From NCBI GenBank assembly GCA_012295275.1, contig CM022670.1, forward strand, positions 36,450,085-36,514,084: 64,000 bases of DNA. The letters run 5' to 3'. The DNA comes from Chrysomallon squamiferum (taxonomy: Eukaryota > Mollusca > Gastropoda > Neomphalida > Peltospiridae). The notes beneath the pieces are model-generated. The model worked only from the letters and a program-made list of their open reading frames with translations, made no database searches and was not told the DNA's origin. Positions 36,880-49,107 of this stretch are shown here, one piece after another. The translations under genes and the position numbers were made by a program. The number at the start of each line of letters is the position of its first letter. Position 1 is the first letter of the stretch.

Positions 36880-38900
36880 AAAACAAAACAATTTTGATTG
36901 GTCTATGAACTTATTAGGATGGGCCATAACATGATGATTATAATAAGAACAACAATAATAATAATCATATCACTGTCGTTATAATAAATGTATTAAACGA
37001 ATAAATACGTGTTTTCGTTTACATTTATACAAAACGTGATTATAATTGCATTCAACACAACACTTGTAAAATTTTAATCTAAAAATCAAAATAATGTCTA
37101 TTAATATAACAACTTAAAGAAATTAAACTAAATGTGTAATGAATAATTGTAAATAATCTTTACAAATAAAGAATTCACAAATAATTAATCAGGTAATAAA
37201 ACGCTGGTTCAAGGATGTCTCAGGATCAGTTATATTCATCGTTTCCACTGGGCTAATTCCAGTTCCAACCAGTATTTCATCATCGCTTTATTAAAGGTCA
37301 AAGCTTCGCAAACCATTCACAGTAACTCGTGCTGATCTGAAGCGGGTTTTACACATTGTCTAAATAGAAGATTTTACGACTTCTTAAAATAGAACATCTA
37401 ATAACGTTTAATAAAGAAACATTTTCTTGTGCACTTTTTACATTTTTTATTATTATTATTAGTAATCTTGGCGATAGTAGTAGTTATTGTAAAGGGGTAG
37501 ATTATAATAAAAGATTATAATAAAAATAATAATAATAACAATAATCATACCACAGTCATTACAATAAAGGTATTTAACGAAACGAATAAATACGTGTTTT
37601 CGTTTCATTTATGCAAAACATAATTATAGCTGCTTTCAACACAACTCAAAAATTACAATAACGTCTGTTAGCGTAGCAACACAAATAAAGTAATAAAACT
37701 GAATGTGTATTGAATAATTGTAAATTAGCTTCAAAAATAAAAAAATCACAAATAATTAAAAAAAATACGGATTCATTAAACATTTTCTTCTTCTTTTGTT
37801 ATTTTTGTTATTTTCTATTAATAGTAATCTTGGCGTTTGTAGCATTTGTAATTATAAATTAATTATTAAAATTTGACACCTAACTAAAGTAAGTTAATAT
37901 AAAGAAGCACTCAGAATAGAATATCACCTGTCGCTATATAAGTCAATCAAATCAGTTTATTACGTCACGTAAAAGGCTTATTTTTGTAAGATATGGTAAA
38001 TCCATAAGATAACGATCAGGAAGTGATTGCGACAGGTAAGGCTTATCGGATTATTATTAAAATATTTAATATAAACAACAAAAACACAACAACACTTCAT
38101 ATGCCTCACGTAAAAATTATTTATTTACACCTGCATTTTATTCCGATTTTTTTTTTTTTTTTTTTTTTTTTTGCTGGCTAAATACATTATGATATAATAT
38201 ATAAAGTTTCCATGTAAAATGGCATGTGACCTTATATAATCATCTATTTACATAGCTATATATTTACTGCATATTTTACTTACACAACGAACAGAACAGC
38301 CTTTACATTTTAAAGCAATTTTACCTTAGATTTACATATATTTTTAACGTTAGAAAAAACCGTATAACGGCCATTTTTATTTGTTCGGGTTCTTTAAAAA
38401 TAATTTGATATCTTTGCATGGGTGGTTACTCCTCGTAGTCGGAATGTGTGTCATGTTTAACAACTGTAAGTAGTAACTCGTGTTCAGCGTTTTGCTAAGG
38501 GTCAAACAATCAGTCTTCTTAGGTGCGTTATATAGTTAGTTATTTTTATTGATTAAAATCTTAATAGCTGCATCGTTTATAAATAGTAACATTGTTCATT
38601 TATTTATTTATTTACTTTGTTTATTAATTATTTATTTTATTGACAATTCTATTAACTAACAAGAATAGAAGTAATTATTTATTTATTTAGTCATTTTTAT
38701 ATTAATTTCGGTACTGCCATAATCACATTGCTTTATTTATTTATTTACTGACTTATTTACCTACTTATTTACTTAGTTTATTATTTACAACCATTTTGCT
38801 AAGAAATCTAGTGTTATAATTTATTTATTTAAAAAAAAAAAAAAAAAAAAACACTAGATAGTGACCAAGTAAAAGTGTCCCAAACTTGGATAAACTATTA
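36880..38900. other. Dispersed repeat block
   Basis: No gene seen. Contains two tandem relatives of a 400-450 base family (36905-37400 and 37480-37790) that also occurs inverted at 20.33-20.77 kb and direct at 24.42-24.84 and 26.33-26.70 kb, plus a block (38.08-38.50 kb) related to the DD-CARD upstream flank, and a poly-T run (38149-38172). Confidence 0.6.
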
Positions 38901-38959
38901 GAAACGAATTTTTTTTTATGGGGAAAAAGGCATCAAAAGCTAAAACAAAACAAAGATAA

Positions 38960-40975
38960 AACTTCAAAGTGATTAATTTAGTATTCTTGATAAGTCTACA
39001 CTGTATCTACTGTTTCAGAGGTGATTATGGTCATTTAAATAAGGCCATGATCTCTCATCCAAGGAAGGTACCAGATCATTTTGCAGAGCAAGGCACATTC
39101 AGTGTCATCTCTCGCAACACGAGCAAGGTCCATGCAGATTACTTTGCGGAGTGTGTCTTCCCTTATGCTTCATATCTTTCCACACGTCTAGATAAACTAT
39201 GGTGCTCTTTTATCCTTGGCATTACTTGGGAAGAGTAGAATATCCATTTCAAACCTCCTTTCTCTCTGTGTGGCTTATCGCTACCAGAACACACTGGTCG
39301 ATCTCTATCAACGCCATTTCTGGCCTTAGCTAGTGTTGTTGGTTGGACCCAATGGTGTTGCAACTTGCCAAACATTTATCTTTCTTTCTTTTACCCGTGA
39401 TTGTGGCCACCCCACTGTACTTACCAAAGCACTGTAGTGCCGAATTTAATTTTCAAAGAATTTGCCTGCTTTATAAATGTTCTTAAAGGTTTACCAAAAT
39501 TGTCCTTGTCGTAAAGATACGATTTTTCAAAAGTATCAAATACATTTCTGAGTTCACTGATCAAATCGTCTCCATTACTAAGAATACATGATCACTATTC
39601 TGGTGCTGAGCAATGAGGCGATGATCACGATTACGACGGAGGAAGTCATTCTGTGGATTTCGATGCAAATGGAGGAAATTTATTGCGATGGTTGAGGGAG
39701 CAACATCCATAGCGATAATTGAGGTAGAAATGTTTATGTCGGAACCCTGGCCACGGTCTCTTATATCCTCAATTGTCGTTGAGAGGCACTGGGATGGGTT
39801 GCTTCATTGGTGTTGTACCGTCAGTTGCAACAGTGAAGAAATGCCATACTTCTTGACAATTAGATATTGGTGTTACATGGTGCCCTTGAAATGATATAAA
39901 ATGAGTATAACATTAAATTTGGTCATCAAAAATGTGCAATAAAATGCAAAGCATGTCTACATCTATTATAAATCATTTAATTGCAGGTAATGCAGTGATT
40001 ATTCTAAAACGGCTTTCATTTTTCATTCAAGCATTGTTTGTATCGATGCAGCTAGTGGCAGGCTTTCTCGTAAAAATAATCCCCAAGCGCTATAAATCAT
40101 ACTTCCAATCATTAGCATAGGGAGCTTTTCACACCCCAAAATAAGCTACTAAAGAAACGTCTCGGTGTGCGTCCGTCTCTATCGTCGACGTTACCTGTTT
40201 TTCTAGTCCAACGAGTCCATGTCCCAAATGACACATCTTAGGTTCAAGTTATGTTGGCGTCTTTTTCACTTGAACATTGTCTCACTGTCACCGGAACGAA
40301 CGATTAGCTCTTGGTCAGTCGTGGCACCAGCTTGGCCATGCGGTAGGAACTTTGACTTTGGGGCTCCATCCTGACGGTTTTTGCATATGTCTAATAATCG
40401 CCGCACATAATAAGCCTCTAGACGTCTAGTCATTAAATCAACAAGCTGGATCACACTATACACTTTTGTTCAATCCAGAATGTGATGCTTGAGGATTTTC
40501 ATGATAGACTCAGCAAAGTTATTAGTGTCATTGTTTCTTATCTGAGCGCTCAGATCGAGTCCAAGTGTTACATCACACTTTCATACTTCGGCAGTTTTTC
40601 ATTTCCTTGAATAAATTGTACATATTTGACATCAAGTGTTTCTGTTGTTTCTGCATATACCATCACCATCCCCTTGAGTAGAGAGAGAAGCACAGGTCTG
40701 TGTTCATTACGGACAGCATTTTAAGAATCCCATAAAAGAAGCCAGAAGGCTTGCAAAATGTGGAAGGCGCACACAAGTAAAGTAATATCTGTGTAAACAT
40801 TCTGTGTGCCTGTCTTTCTGAGGCGCTATCGTCTGCCAAGAACACTTCTGGGCCTAAAGCTGCCCCTCTTCCGAAATTGGACGTTCACAACTCAAGTGCT
40901 TCAGTGTTTGTCCTTCACTTTCACTGAGACATGTTTCTGCCAAAAGGCATCGGCGGCTATGCTGGAATTATTGTG
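38960..40975 (-). mobile_element. MULE-type (SWIM family) transposase relic
   Basis: Minus-strand fragments in order: EVFLADDSASERQ (about 40860-40820), a damaged middle with HRPVLLSLLKGMVMVYAETT (about 40710-40640), VQFIQGNEKLPKYESVM, then RNNDTNNFAESIMKILKHHI, VYSVIQLVDLMTRRLEAYYV and RRLLDICKNRQ (to about 40370). Further down are a PTTLAKARNGV piece and SLSRRVERYEALGKTLSAK-like sequence. DDSASERQA and TNNFAESIMKILK are typical of a family of SWIM/MULE transposases common in invertebrate genomes. Multiple stops (TGA replacing a Trp after HHILD) and indels make it dead. No terminal repeats could be placed. Confidence 0.75.
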
Positions 40976-40989
40976 ATTGTGGTCTAGAA

Positions 40990-41260
40990 TAACAACAGCT
41001 GTTTATCAGGTACATAACAGAAATTAAATCACCTGGGTAAATAAATATGACGTAAAAGTAAACCTGGATATTCATCTTTTCTGCAAACACCAATTCACTG
41101 ATAACGTGTTATCTGTCACTGTTTTAGTAACTCGTGTATTTAGTAATCTGTAACGTCATCTACAGCAGAGCCGGTTACTAACTTTGTTAGTTAATTATTT
41201 TTATTATTACCAGTTCTATTAAATACCAACAACAGAAGTAATTATTTATTTAGTCATTTT
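40990..41260 (-). repeat. Small palindrome, left arm (DD-CARD 5' flank without a gene)
   Basis: Sequence such as ctgataacgtgttatctgtc and taatctgtaacgtcatctac is the inverse of 42.95-43.2 kb, the flank directly upstream of copy C. It is also related to the flank at 19.02-19.13 kb. The gene that should follow on the minus strand is missing; the MULE relic lies there instead. Confidence 0.75.
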
Positions 41261-42877
41261 TATTATGATTATCAGTTATAAAATGCGCCATTAGCATGAT
41301 TAGATTTAAATTCATTGTTTCTATCTTATTACAGAAACATTTGATCTTCACACCACACGCCTGTACGTACATCTTCTTAAAATTAAAAATCAATAGAAAA
41401 ATTTTTAAACTGAATAGATCTATGTCGAGCCCATGTGGTCATTAATAAAAAAATTGATAAAAAAATATTTTAGTTTAACAAACAAATAAGGGGATTATGT
41501 CAATCTTTATCTTGCTTTGTGATTAATTTTTGAAAAAAGTAGTAGGGGAATTGCGACGGGAAACAAACAAATCTCACTTGCCCGTTTACATAAATTTGCT
41601 AGTCGGGAGAATGCTTTGAAATTAATTCATGCAAGATAAATGTCGGTATCTAGAATTCTAATCAGACGTGATCTTGTTTTGAAACTTGAAATTCATTCGT
41701 TGAACCTGAAAACTGGAAAATAGACATTGATACAGCCAGGAATCAGGAAAACAAAATCATAGGCCTTGGCCTAGAAGTTCAAGGTGGAGAGGTTCACGAA
41801 GACATACAAATAATAATAATGATACAGACTTTGTATCATTCCCCTATAAAGATAAAAGATGGGGCAAGTGACGGAGGAGTAGCCAATCGGACACACGTTG
41901 AAGGAAAGTGATACCCGTGAAGTAATTTGCCGGAAGAGATAAACCTACACACCACATCCTAACACTTCTGCTTATATTTTTTATACATAGGATCAGCGGT
42001 GTGTAACTTCTAGCGTGCTTTCGATTCAGGCTTGCTTCTGATGCTTATTGAGTTGTATCAAAACCCATCTTTGTATTGAATGTATACAAGCATGTAGAAA
42101 TATGTCACTTGATATTAGATCCTTGAATTAATTTAATACCTAGCGCTAAAATAACTTTATTCGATGGGAGAACAAGCACAATCAATGATGAACTGTTCGT
42201 CCATCTTTAAAACAATGCTCTGCTTAATTACAATATTCATGACTTGGCAAGCAGCAAATGCACATGTGGGAATGTTAAAACGTTCGTAGGAAAAGAAATT
42301 TTGTGTCGTCTAATGTTTATATATTTGAATATACATGCATTGAATGAGTGTTGAAAATTATTATTATTATTTTTTTTTTGTAATTATTAATTATTTCATT
42401 TTAACGCGCACACATAAACACACACACTTTATTTCAGCATAAACGTTTTATTTTTTTATTTATTTTAAATATATACTTGATGGCAAAATAGTTACAATAC
42501 ATTTTTGTAAACAATTAACTCATAAATAACTAAGTAAATAAATAAATAAATAATATGATGTAATATGATTACGACAGTACTAAAATGTAAATTTAATAGC
42601 TGCAACAGTAACATTATTCATTTGTTCGTTTTTGTTTTTAGTTAGTTAGTTACTTTTATTGTAGTGCCGGTGCATTTGCATGCACTTATGTTTATCTTGT
42701 GCAAATCGTCAACACTATGTATGATAACGTCATGAACAATGGCAGCCAGGTATTTTATTCAGTGGTTCTGTTGTTATGATAGTAAAAAAATAATAAGAAG
42801 AAAAAAAAAAAAAAAAAATAAATAAATAAATAAATAAATAAAATATAATAATAATAATAATAATAAAATAATAATAA

Positions 42878-42922
<45 letters not shown>

Positions 42923-42949
42923 TACTAAATATATAATTACTTCTGTTGT
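41261..42949. other. Spacer of small palindrome; unassigned sequence
   Basis: No gene recognised. 41.47-42.15 kb is less AT-rich and looks unrelated to the other copies. 42.2-42.35 kb and 42.40-42.60 kb resemble 55.5-55.62 kb and the 55.06-55.30 / 55.72-55.96 kb repeats. A long A/TAA tract lies at 42779-42922. Confidence 0.55.
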
Positions 42950-43215
42950 TGGTATTTAATAGGATTGGTAATAATAAAAACAATTAACTAACAAAGTTAG
43001 TAACCGGCACTGCTGTAGATGACGTTACAGATTACTAAATACATGAGTTACTAAACAGATAACACGTTATCAGTGAACTGGTGTTTTCAGAAAAGATAAA
43101 TATCCAGGTTTCTCCGGGAAGAATACTGTTTTATTTATCTTAATTATCAGTTTATTTGTACGTCATATTTATTTACCCAGGTGATTTAATTTGTGTTATG
43201 TTTACACTTATTATT
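42950..43215 (+). repeat. Small palindrome, right arm / copy C 5' flank
   Basis: Mirror of 40.99-41.26 kb. It lies just upstream of the DD-CARD copy C start, so it may carry promoter sequence, but no core element is evident. Confidence 0.75.
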
Positions 43216-43406
43216 ATCATATTCATAATCGTCGTCCTCATAATTTTTATAACTATTATCATAATAGAAAATCATCATTGACATTATTGATTTAAATAAC
43301 ATTTGATTTGCTATTTTTATAACAGGAAAAAGCTTGATAAATATACTGAAATAAGCAAGTTTTCAGTTTGTTTCACTGATAAATACCATTACTACGGCAT
43401 GTTATA

Positions 43407-46400
43407 ATGTTTCGAAGATCATTTCGCAAAAAGAAAAGTAAAAAAGACAATTGTGAAGACGACCAAAGCACTAGTGAATCATCTCACAAAACAAAAAATA
43501 AACTTGAAAATTACCATGAGGCAGTCCAGCTAGTTACCACTTTGCAGAGTGAAAACAGAAAACTGAGATTGGAATTAGAATACCTAAAACGTGCAGCCAG
43601 TCCCAGTCAAACAAACCTACCAACAATTGTTTCCGGACCGACGCAGGAAACACGGCGTTCTTTCACTGAAAGCCAAGTCACAACAGAACTACAACGAGAC
43701 GTCCATGAGAACTGCAATCTTCGTTTGCAAGAACAACAAGCGACAATAACCGATCTGTCTGCCAGACTGAAAGAAACTGAAGACAAACTCAGAAAGAAGG
43801 ATGCTGCAGATCAGATTCTGTATGACGCCGTGCACAGGTTGGTTTCAACTCTGGAAAACAGATTCGAGAAGATGTTATTTGATACATTAGAGAGACTCGG
43901 GAAAAAAATTGATGAGAGTCTGAAAGAAAAACTAGATTATGCAATGAAGATATTGACACAACAACTCAAAGCGGCAGAAGAGTCCCATGAAAGGAAACAG
44001 TACAGTGATCTATTGATGGAAGTAAGTAAAAGTGTAATGATTTTGTTTTATTATTATTGTTTTTTTCTTATTGTCATGAGCGTGTCTGATGCATTTGTAA
44101 GTATCTGCATCAAAATAACGTAAAGAGTACATTTGATGGTACGAATAAATTGACGACGTGTTGTAGCTCGAAACAAAGACTGACAACAAAATAATACTGT
44201 GCCAGTTATTAGAATAGCGTCAAATCGAAAATTTACTGTATAATTTTTACTACAGAAACAAAGAGAAAAATCTGGAATCAAAGATTATTAATAAGTCATA
44301 TATTTTCTACTGACAAAGGTTGCTGACAAATTTTGTTTTCGTTTATATAATGGAAACTATTCATTTCATTTAGATGTTTTGCACCGTGGATGAGTTCAAG
44401 AAGAGGTCTTTAGATGTTCTTGAGAAAGTAGAAGTACATTTTGCTAGAGACAGGATAGGGAATGACAGAATGAAAGAAATAGAAATGATGAAGCAACAAT
44501 GCAAAACACTGGAACAAGTCTTAGCAAGAGAAGTGAAATCTCACAGTCACCTTTGGATGAGAGTAAGTAAAAATATAATAATTGTCAATTTTTTTAACTA
44601 CTTTTATTAGCTACCAACAAATCAAATACAACGTTAATAGCAGTACTTATTTAGTTAGTTATTATTATCGCTTTTAATTTTAATAGCTGCAACAGTAACA
44701 TTATTTATTTGTTTGTTTGTTTAGTTAGTCAGTTACTTTTATTGTAGTGCCGGTGCATTTGCATGCACTTATGTTTATCTTGTTAAGATCGGTCAACACT
44801 ATGTATGATAACGTCATGAATCTTGTATTCTCGGTTTTGTTATTAATAATAAATATTCAGAAACGGAAACCGTAATCAATAGTATGTAAATCGTTGGAGA
44901 ATGAAATGAAATAATTTAGTTATCTGCTGAAGTACAAATATTATATTTTTTATCTGTTAATATGTTTTTCCTCGGTAATATGTATATGCGTATGTATGTG
45001 CTTCTCTGATTCTGTCTCAAAAAGCTCAAAAAGTAACACAAATACAGTAGCAACTCGATTTAACAGACTCACAGATTTGAAGTGTTATCCACTGTTGCCG
45101 AAACACTTTAAGTCATAAATGTTTAAAAAGAATAATATTTTAATTTTTTGTTTTTTTGTAAAAGGTCCTTTGCCATAATCAATAGTGATCCTCAAATATA
45201 AATTGGCAACTTATACATTCGAAATTGTAACAATGGAGAGAGAGGTTTGACTTGTTCAATGGATGAATGTTTTATAAAAATGTTACACGATTAGGATCAC
45301 TAAACAATTACACGATGAAAGCCTGTACGTGAAATAAATTAGGGACGACACAAATAAAAAGATTACTTTAGATCTAATGGAATTAGTCTGCTAAAAATGA
45401 AGTCAATTGACTTGTTGGCTGTCCAACCAAGAATTTACTGTATGATGTTACTACAGCAGTAAATAAAGAGAAAAATCTGGAATCAAATATCAGTAATAAA
45501 GCATTTATTTTGTAACGAAGACAGCTATTAGGTGTTTTCCTTTATATAACGGAAAATATTAATTTCATTTGTTCATGTTTAATTTCAGGTACACGAAATT
45601 AATACATCTTCTATTTTATACAAACAAGACGAATGTATTGAAGCAGTACGTAGTTTGCAGGAATCAACAGAAAATACTAGCAGCAAGTTAACAGAACTGT
45701 TGACTTTGGCAAAGGAGGAAAGTAAACGATCAAATGAGAATAGCAACAATCTGCCTGCACATATTTTAGGATTTGCATATCGAATTGAAAAAAAGTTCGG
45801 TATGTTTAGAATCAGTTACGAAACCAAACGTTTCCATTTCAAAAAAATAAATAAATACAAAATAAATAAATGTGTGTTACAACTAAACAAATAATAATCA
45901 GCAGTAATGGAATCATAAGCCATACAGTAATGATAACAACACTATAGATTATTATTACCTTTTCATTTTGATATGTTGCTACATCGTTTCTCTGTATTTG
46001 ATATAATTTATATTTATTAATTTGTTTATTGGGTGTTATAAACTCTGTTGCTGTTTGTTCTATTTTTTTTTATTTTTTTTTTTATTATTTTTTTTTTTTC
46101 TGGGTACTTGTCGTTGTTGTTTATTTATAATTTTTTCTTTGTTTTAATTAATTATTCACGTGCTTTTCCAGACGACAAAGATAAAGTCATGAAGTTTGGT
46201 TTAGCTCTAGGCTTAAACAGCAGTACAGTGGAGAAATTAGTTAATGAAGAAAATGGAAACGTTTTCTGGGAGGTGCTGTACGAATGGAACAAAACGTCAC
46301 AGTCTATCGCTGATTTGATTTCCGCTTGTCAAAGATTATCTATCTGTCCATTCTCCGGTAAGACTGGTTTATTACCAGTGAAATACATTTGTTGCTAGTT

Positions 46401-46469
46401 TGTCTAATTACTTTCTTTTTTTCTTGTGTTATTTAACATAAATCTTATTATTATTATTATAATTATTAC

Positions 46470-46515
<46 letters not shown>

Positions 46516-47240
46516 TTTTTTTTTTGCTAAGATGGTTTAATGCCTCCTGATCACAGCACAGCTATTGAAAAGGCATACAGCAGACTTGCAAAGGACATAT
46601 TTGTAGAATATGTAGTAATATACCTGCGTGACAAAGCTGTGTTGTCACTTTGTGATGTTGATTACATTCTCAGTCCAGAGACAAGAATAGAAAAGTTTCG
46701 ACGTCTCGTCGACACCCTTCCTCTGTTTGGAGAGAAAGCTTTCGACTGCTTTGTGGAAGCTTTGACCAAATCAGGTCAAAATCATCTTGCTGAAATACTT
46801 CGAGGTAAGATTGTACATATTTTTGTTATTATTATTACTTTTTTCTTTTTATTCTGAAAGGGAATCATGATCTGGTCCACGAGAAGAAAAAATATATGAT
46901 TTATTTAATTCATTTTATTTTATTATTATTATTTTGTTGAGTTTTTTCTTCTTTCACTAAGTTAAATTTTTGTTTTTGTTTATTTTTTCTCTGTATGTGT
47001 ATTTGTGTGCGCGAAAACACTTTTTTCTTCTTTTTTTCTGTATTTTCTTAAGATGAACTAAACAAACTGACTCCTGTTTCGGACACACTAAGCAGGGAAG
47101 AATATGAGCAACAACTGGAAAGTGAAATACAAAGAACTAACGCCGATTTTGACCTAAGTTCCTTTATTCTTATGTTATTATTCCTCTTGTCACTATTTAT
47201 TTTCTATAAAATCCGATATATTAATACTGAATTTGTTTAA
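43407..47240 (+). CDS. Tail-anchored coiled-coil/death-domain/CARD protein, copy C (intact, diverged)
   Basis: Six exons: 43407-44021, 44374-44562, 45589-45799, 46172-46357, 46532-46804 and 47053-47240. All phases agree and the total is 1662 bases, 553 aa, with no break. Residues 1-20 are basic (MFRRSFRKKKSKK). Residues about 30-335 are predicted coiled coil (LQSENRKLRLELEYLKRA, LSARLKETEDKLRKKD). Residues about 339-400 are the death domain (GLALGLNSSTVEKLVNEENG). Residues about 403-490 are the CARD (YLRDKAVLSLCDVDYILSPE, LPLFGEKAFDCFVEALTKSG). The last 30 residues hold a hydrophobic anchor (SSFILMLLFLLSLFIFYK) with a short basic/polar end. Compared with copy A it has about 110 more residues and its coiled coil is split over two exons that both end in (L)M(E/R)|gtaagt, suggesting an exon duplication. 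Membrane-tethered adaptor function is inferred from domains only. Confidence 0.82.
46441..46526. repeat. (TTA)n plus poly-T before exon 4 of copy C
   Basis: Simple-sequence tract directly upstream of the exon 4 acceptor (tttgctaag), at the same position as in A and B. Confidence 0.9.
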
Positions 47241-47573
47241 AGGTTAATGGGCAGTGATCAATCATTCACTACTATGTGTAACAGTTTCCAAATTATACCA
47301 GACTACCAAAAAATATGTTTTTATACTATTTTACTAATATGAAATTTTTTATAGATTTGTTTTATTATTTATAAAGTATCTTCTATCTTTAAAGTTTTTG
47401 TCTAAAACAATGCTCCTTAATGAGGTGAATGAAACTAGATACGTAATATTAAAATTGATTAAAAATGAGTCATCGGCGAATTACATTTTGTGACAAAGAT
47501 TCAAAATGAGTGAAGAGAGGTTGAACTTAAAGAGAAAATTTGACTTATGATGGCTTAAAAAGATGAATTTTAT

Positions 47574-47579
47574 AATAAA
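47574..47579 (+). terminator. Candidate poly(A) signal of DD-CARD copy C
   Basis: AATAAA about 330 bases after the stop codon. Its use is inferred. Confidence 0.35.
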
Positions 47580-47794
47580 TGTATTTTAACTTGTTGTATA
47601 GGTGTTTCAGTTAATCAGAATGCAATGTATTTTTTATAATTATTATTTTTTTCTGAAATGAGAATGAAGAATCAAAAACATGAAATGCCATATAAAAAAG
47701 TTTATTTATGAAAACAGTGTATTATGTAAAAGATACATTTAAAAATGTTAATACAACTATATAATAACATCTGAATATTATAAAATATAAAGAT

Positions 47795-48505
47795 TAGCCA
47801 AATTTTATTACTGTCTTTGTATAAAAACCAAATTAAGTTATTCATAGATCCTACATTATCAAGTGTGCATGTGAAAAAAGAACAACTTTGACCAGAGTCG
47901 GGTCATTTGATATAGAATGTTATTTTTCTTGTATGTAGTTGTAACAGTGCCAGTCTAATTACTTCAAACACACTGGATCCTGCAAACTGAATAAGCAATT
48001 AAGTCACGGTTCATGCATCAAAAAACAAAAATCATAGATTTCATTCTTGAAATAAGAGATTTTGTAAACATAACAAATCAAGCATTTCTGTTTTTGAAAT
48101 CAGAAGTCAGCTATGAAAATTCAGCAAACCTTTGCAATTATGCAGAATGTGGCAAAAAGAGTGACAAGCTTAAGACTTAAGAAATATCAATGTTTACATA
48201 ACTCATTATCTCCAAAATGTGAAATGAAAATAGCAGACTGAAGAAGTTTGGCCACTTTTTTCCATGATTACCGATATTTAACATATCTCTGCAATCAAAC
48301 AAACTTTGAAAATGGAGTGGTGTCAAAATGAAGCTGATGAAATCAGATTTCTTTATAATATTTATATAAATCAATATTCCAAAAATGTAAATTCATCTTT
48401 CATTCATTGTGCAGTTACAAATATTTTTAAAACAAACTGCTAAAATAACAGATTTGAAAATATAAATATTAGGCAACTATTAAACTAAAATTAAAAGGTT
48501 TATTT
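47795..48505. other. About 710-base insertion in the copy C 3' flank
   Basis: Flanking sequence on both sides (gaatattataaaa... and gaaatctacaaataataaat) is adjacent in copies A and B. The interior has no counterpart elsewhere in the window. It has no long open frame and no recognisable terminal repeats. Confidence 0.55.
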
Positions 48506-48599
48506 GTAATGAAATCTACAAATAATAAATAATCGTGACACAAAAGATATTTTCAAAAATTTAAATATGTAAATATTTTAATCATCTCTTCCTTATACA

Positions 48600-49107
48600 T
48601 TTTTCCAGTCACTTTTTGTAAAAGAACTTAAAAAAATAAATACAAAAAAGCCCCAGCTAAACTATATGCCACTGTTCAATTAAAAAATGAAAGTAAAGAA
48701 GCACTGCTGAAAATTTTATAAATCAAAAGAGATGTATAAATATGTTTTTTATTCATGTGTCTCCATTTAACGCCTGCTTTTAATAATAATGGTACTAGTA
48801 ATCACTACAAAATTATAAATTTTACTTTTCATAATTCATCTAAGAAATATAAAATCAACAGGGAGTGATGAATAAAGTTTGATTCTCATAATTAAAATTA
48901 CTAAAACTCTGTAACAAAACGTTCTGCCAGTTGTAACTACTTAACCCTTGGATGTGTGTGTAGAGGATCACAGGATAATTTGAGTTCACTGTCTTATTAA
49001 TGGCTACTTGTTCTCTAAGTAGAAGGGAATTAAAAAAAGTTTCATCTCAAAAGAAACTGTTTTCAAAATATTTTCACATAAATTTTGTATTTTTCTTGAA
49101 CATTCCA
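48600..49107. other. M6 3'UTR-derived sequence, copy C
   Basis: Counterpart of 10.93-11.45 kb inverted, e.g. ctcaaaagaaactgttttca. Relative to copy B it lacks about 1.55 kb (34.24-35.80 kb) at the junction near 48600. Confidence 0.65.

Larger units (their letters stand above)
24846..36880 (-). repeat. Palindrome 1, right arm
   Basis: Inverted copy of 9.06-22.26 kb. Identity by eye is high around exon 1 and intron 1 and clearly lower over DD-CARD exons 3-5. It ends in a shortened M6 fragment that has lost exons 5 and 6. Confidence 0.85.
35350..40470 (+). repeat. Palindrome 2, left arm
   Basis: Partner of 53.21-59.54 kb. It overlaps the outer end of palindrome 1's right arm, so the M6 fragment at 36.3-36.7 kb belongs to both structures. 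Confidence 0.8.

Noticed and set aside
9060-36880. The palindrome as a simple assembly fold-back artefact
   Set aside because: The arms differ by substitutions, indels, a missing pair of M6 exons and different transposon deletions, so they are distinct sequences. A misjoin elsewhere cannot be excluded.
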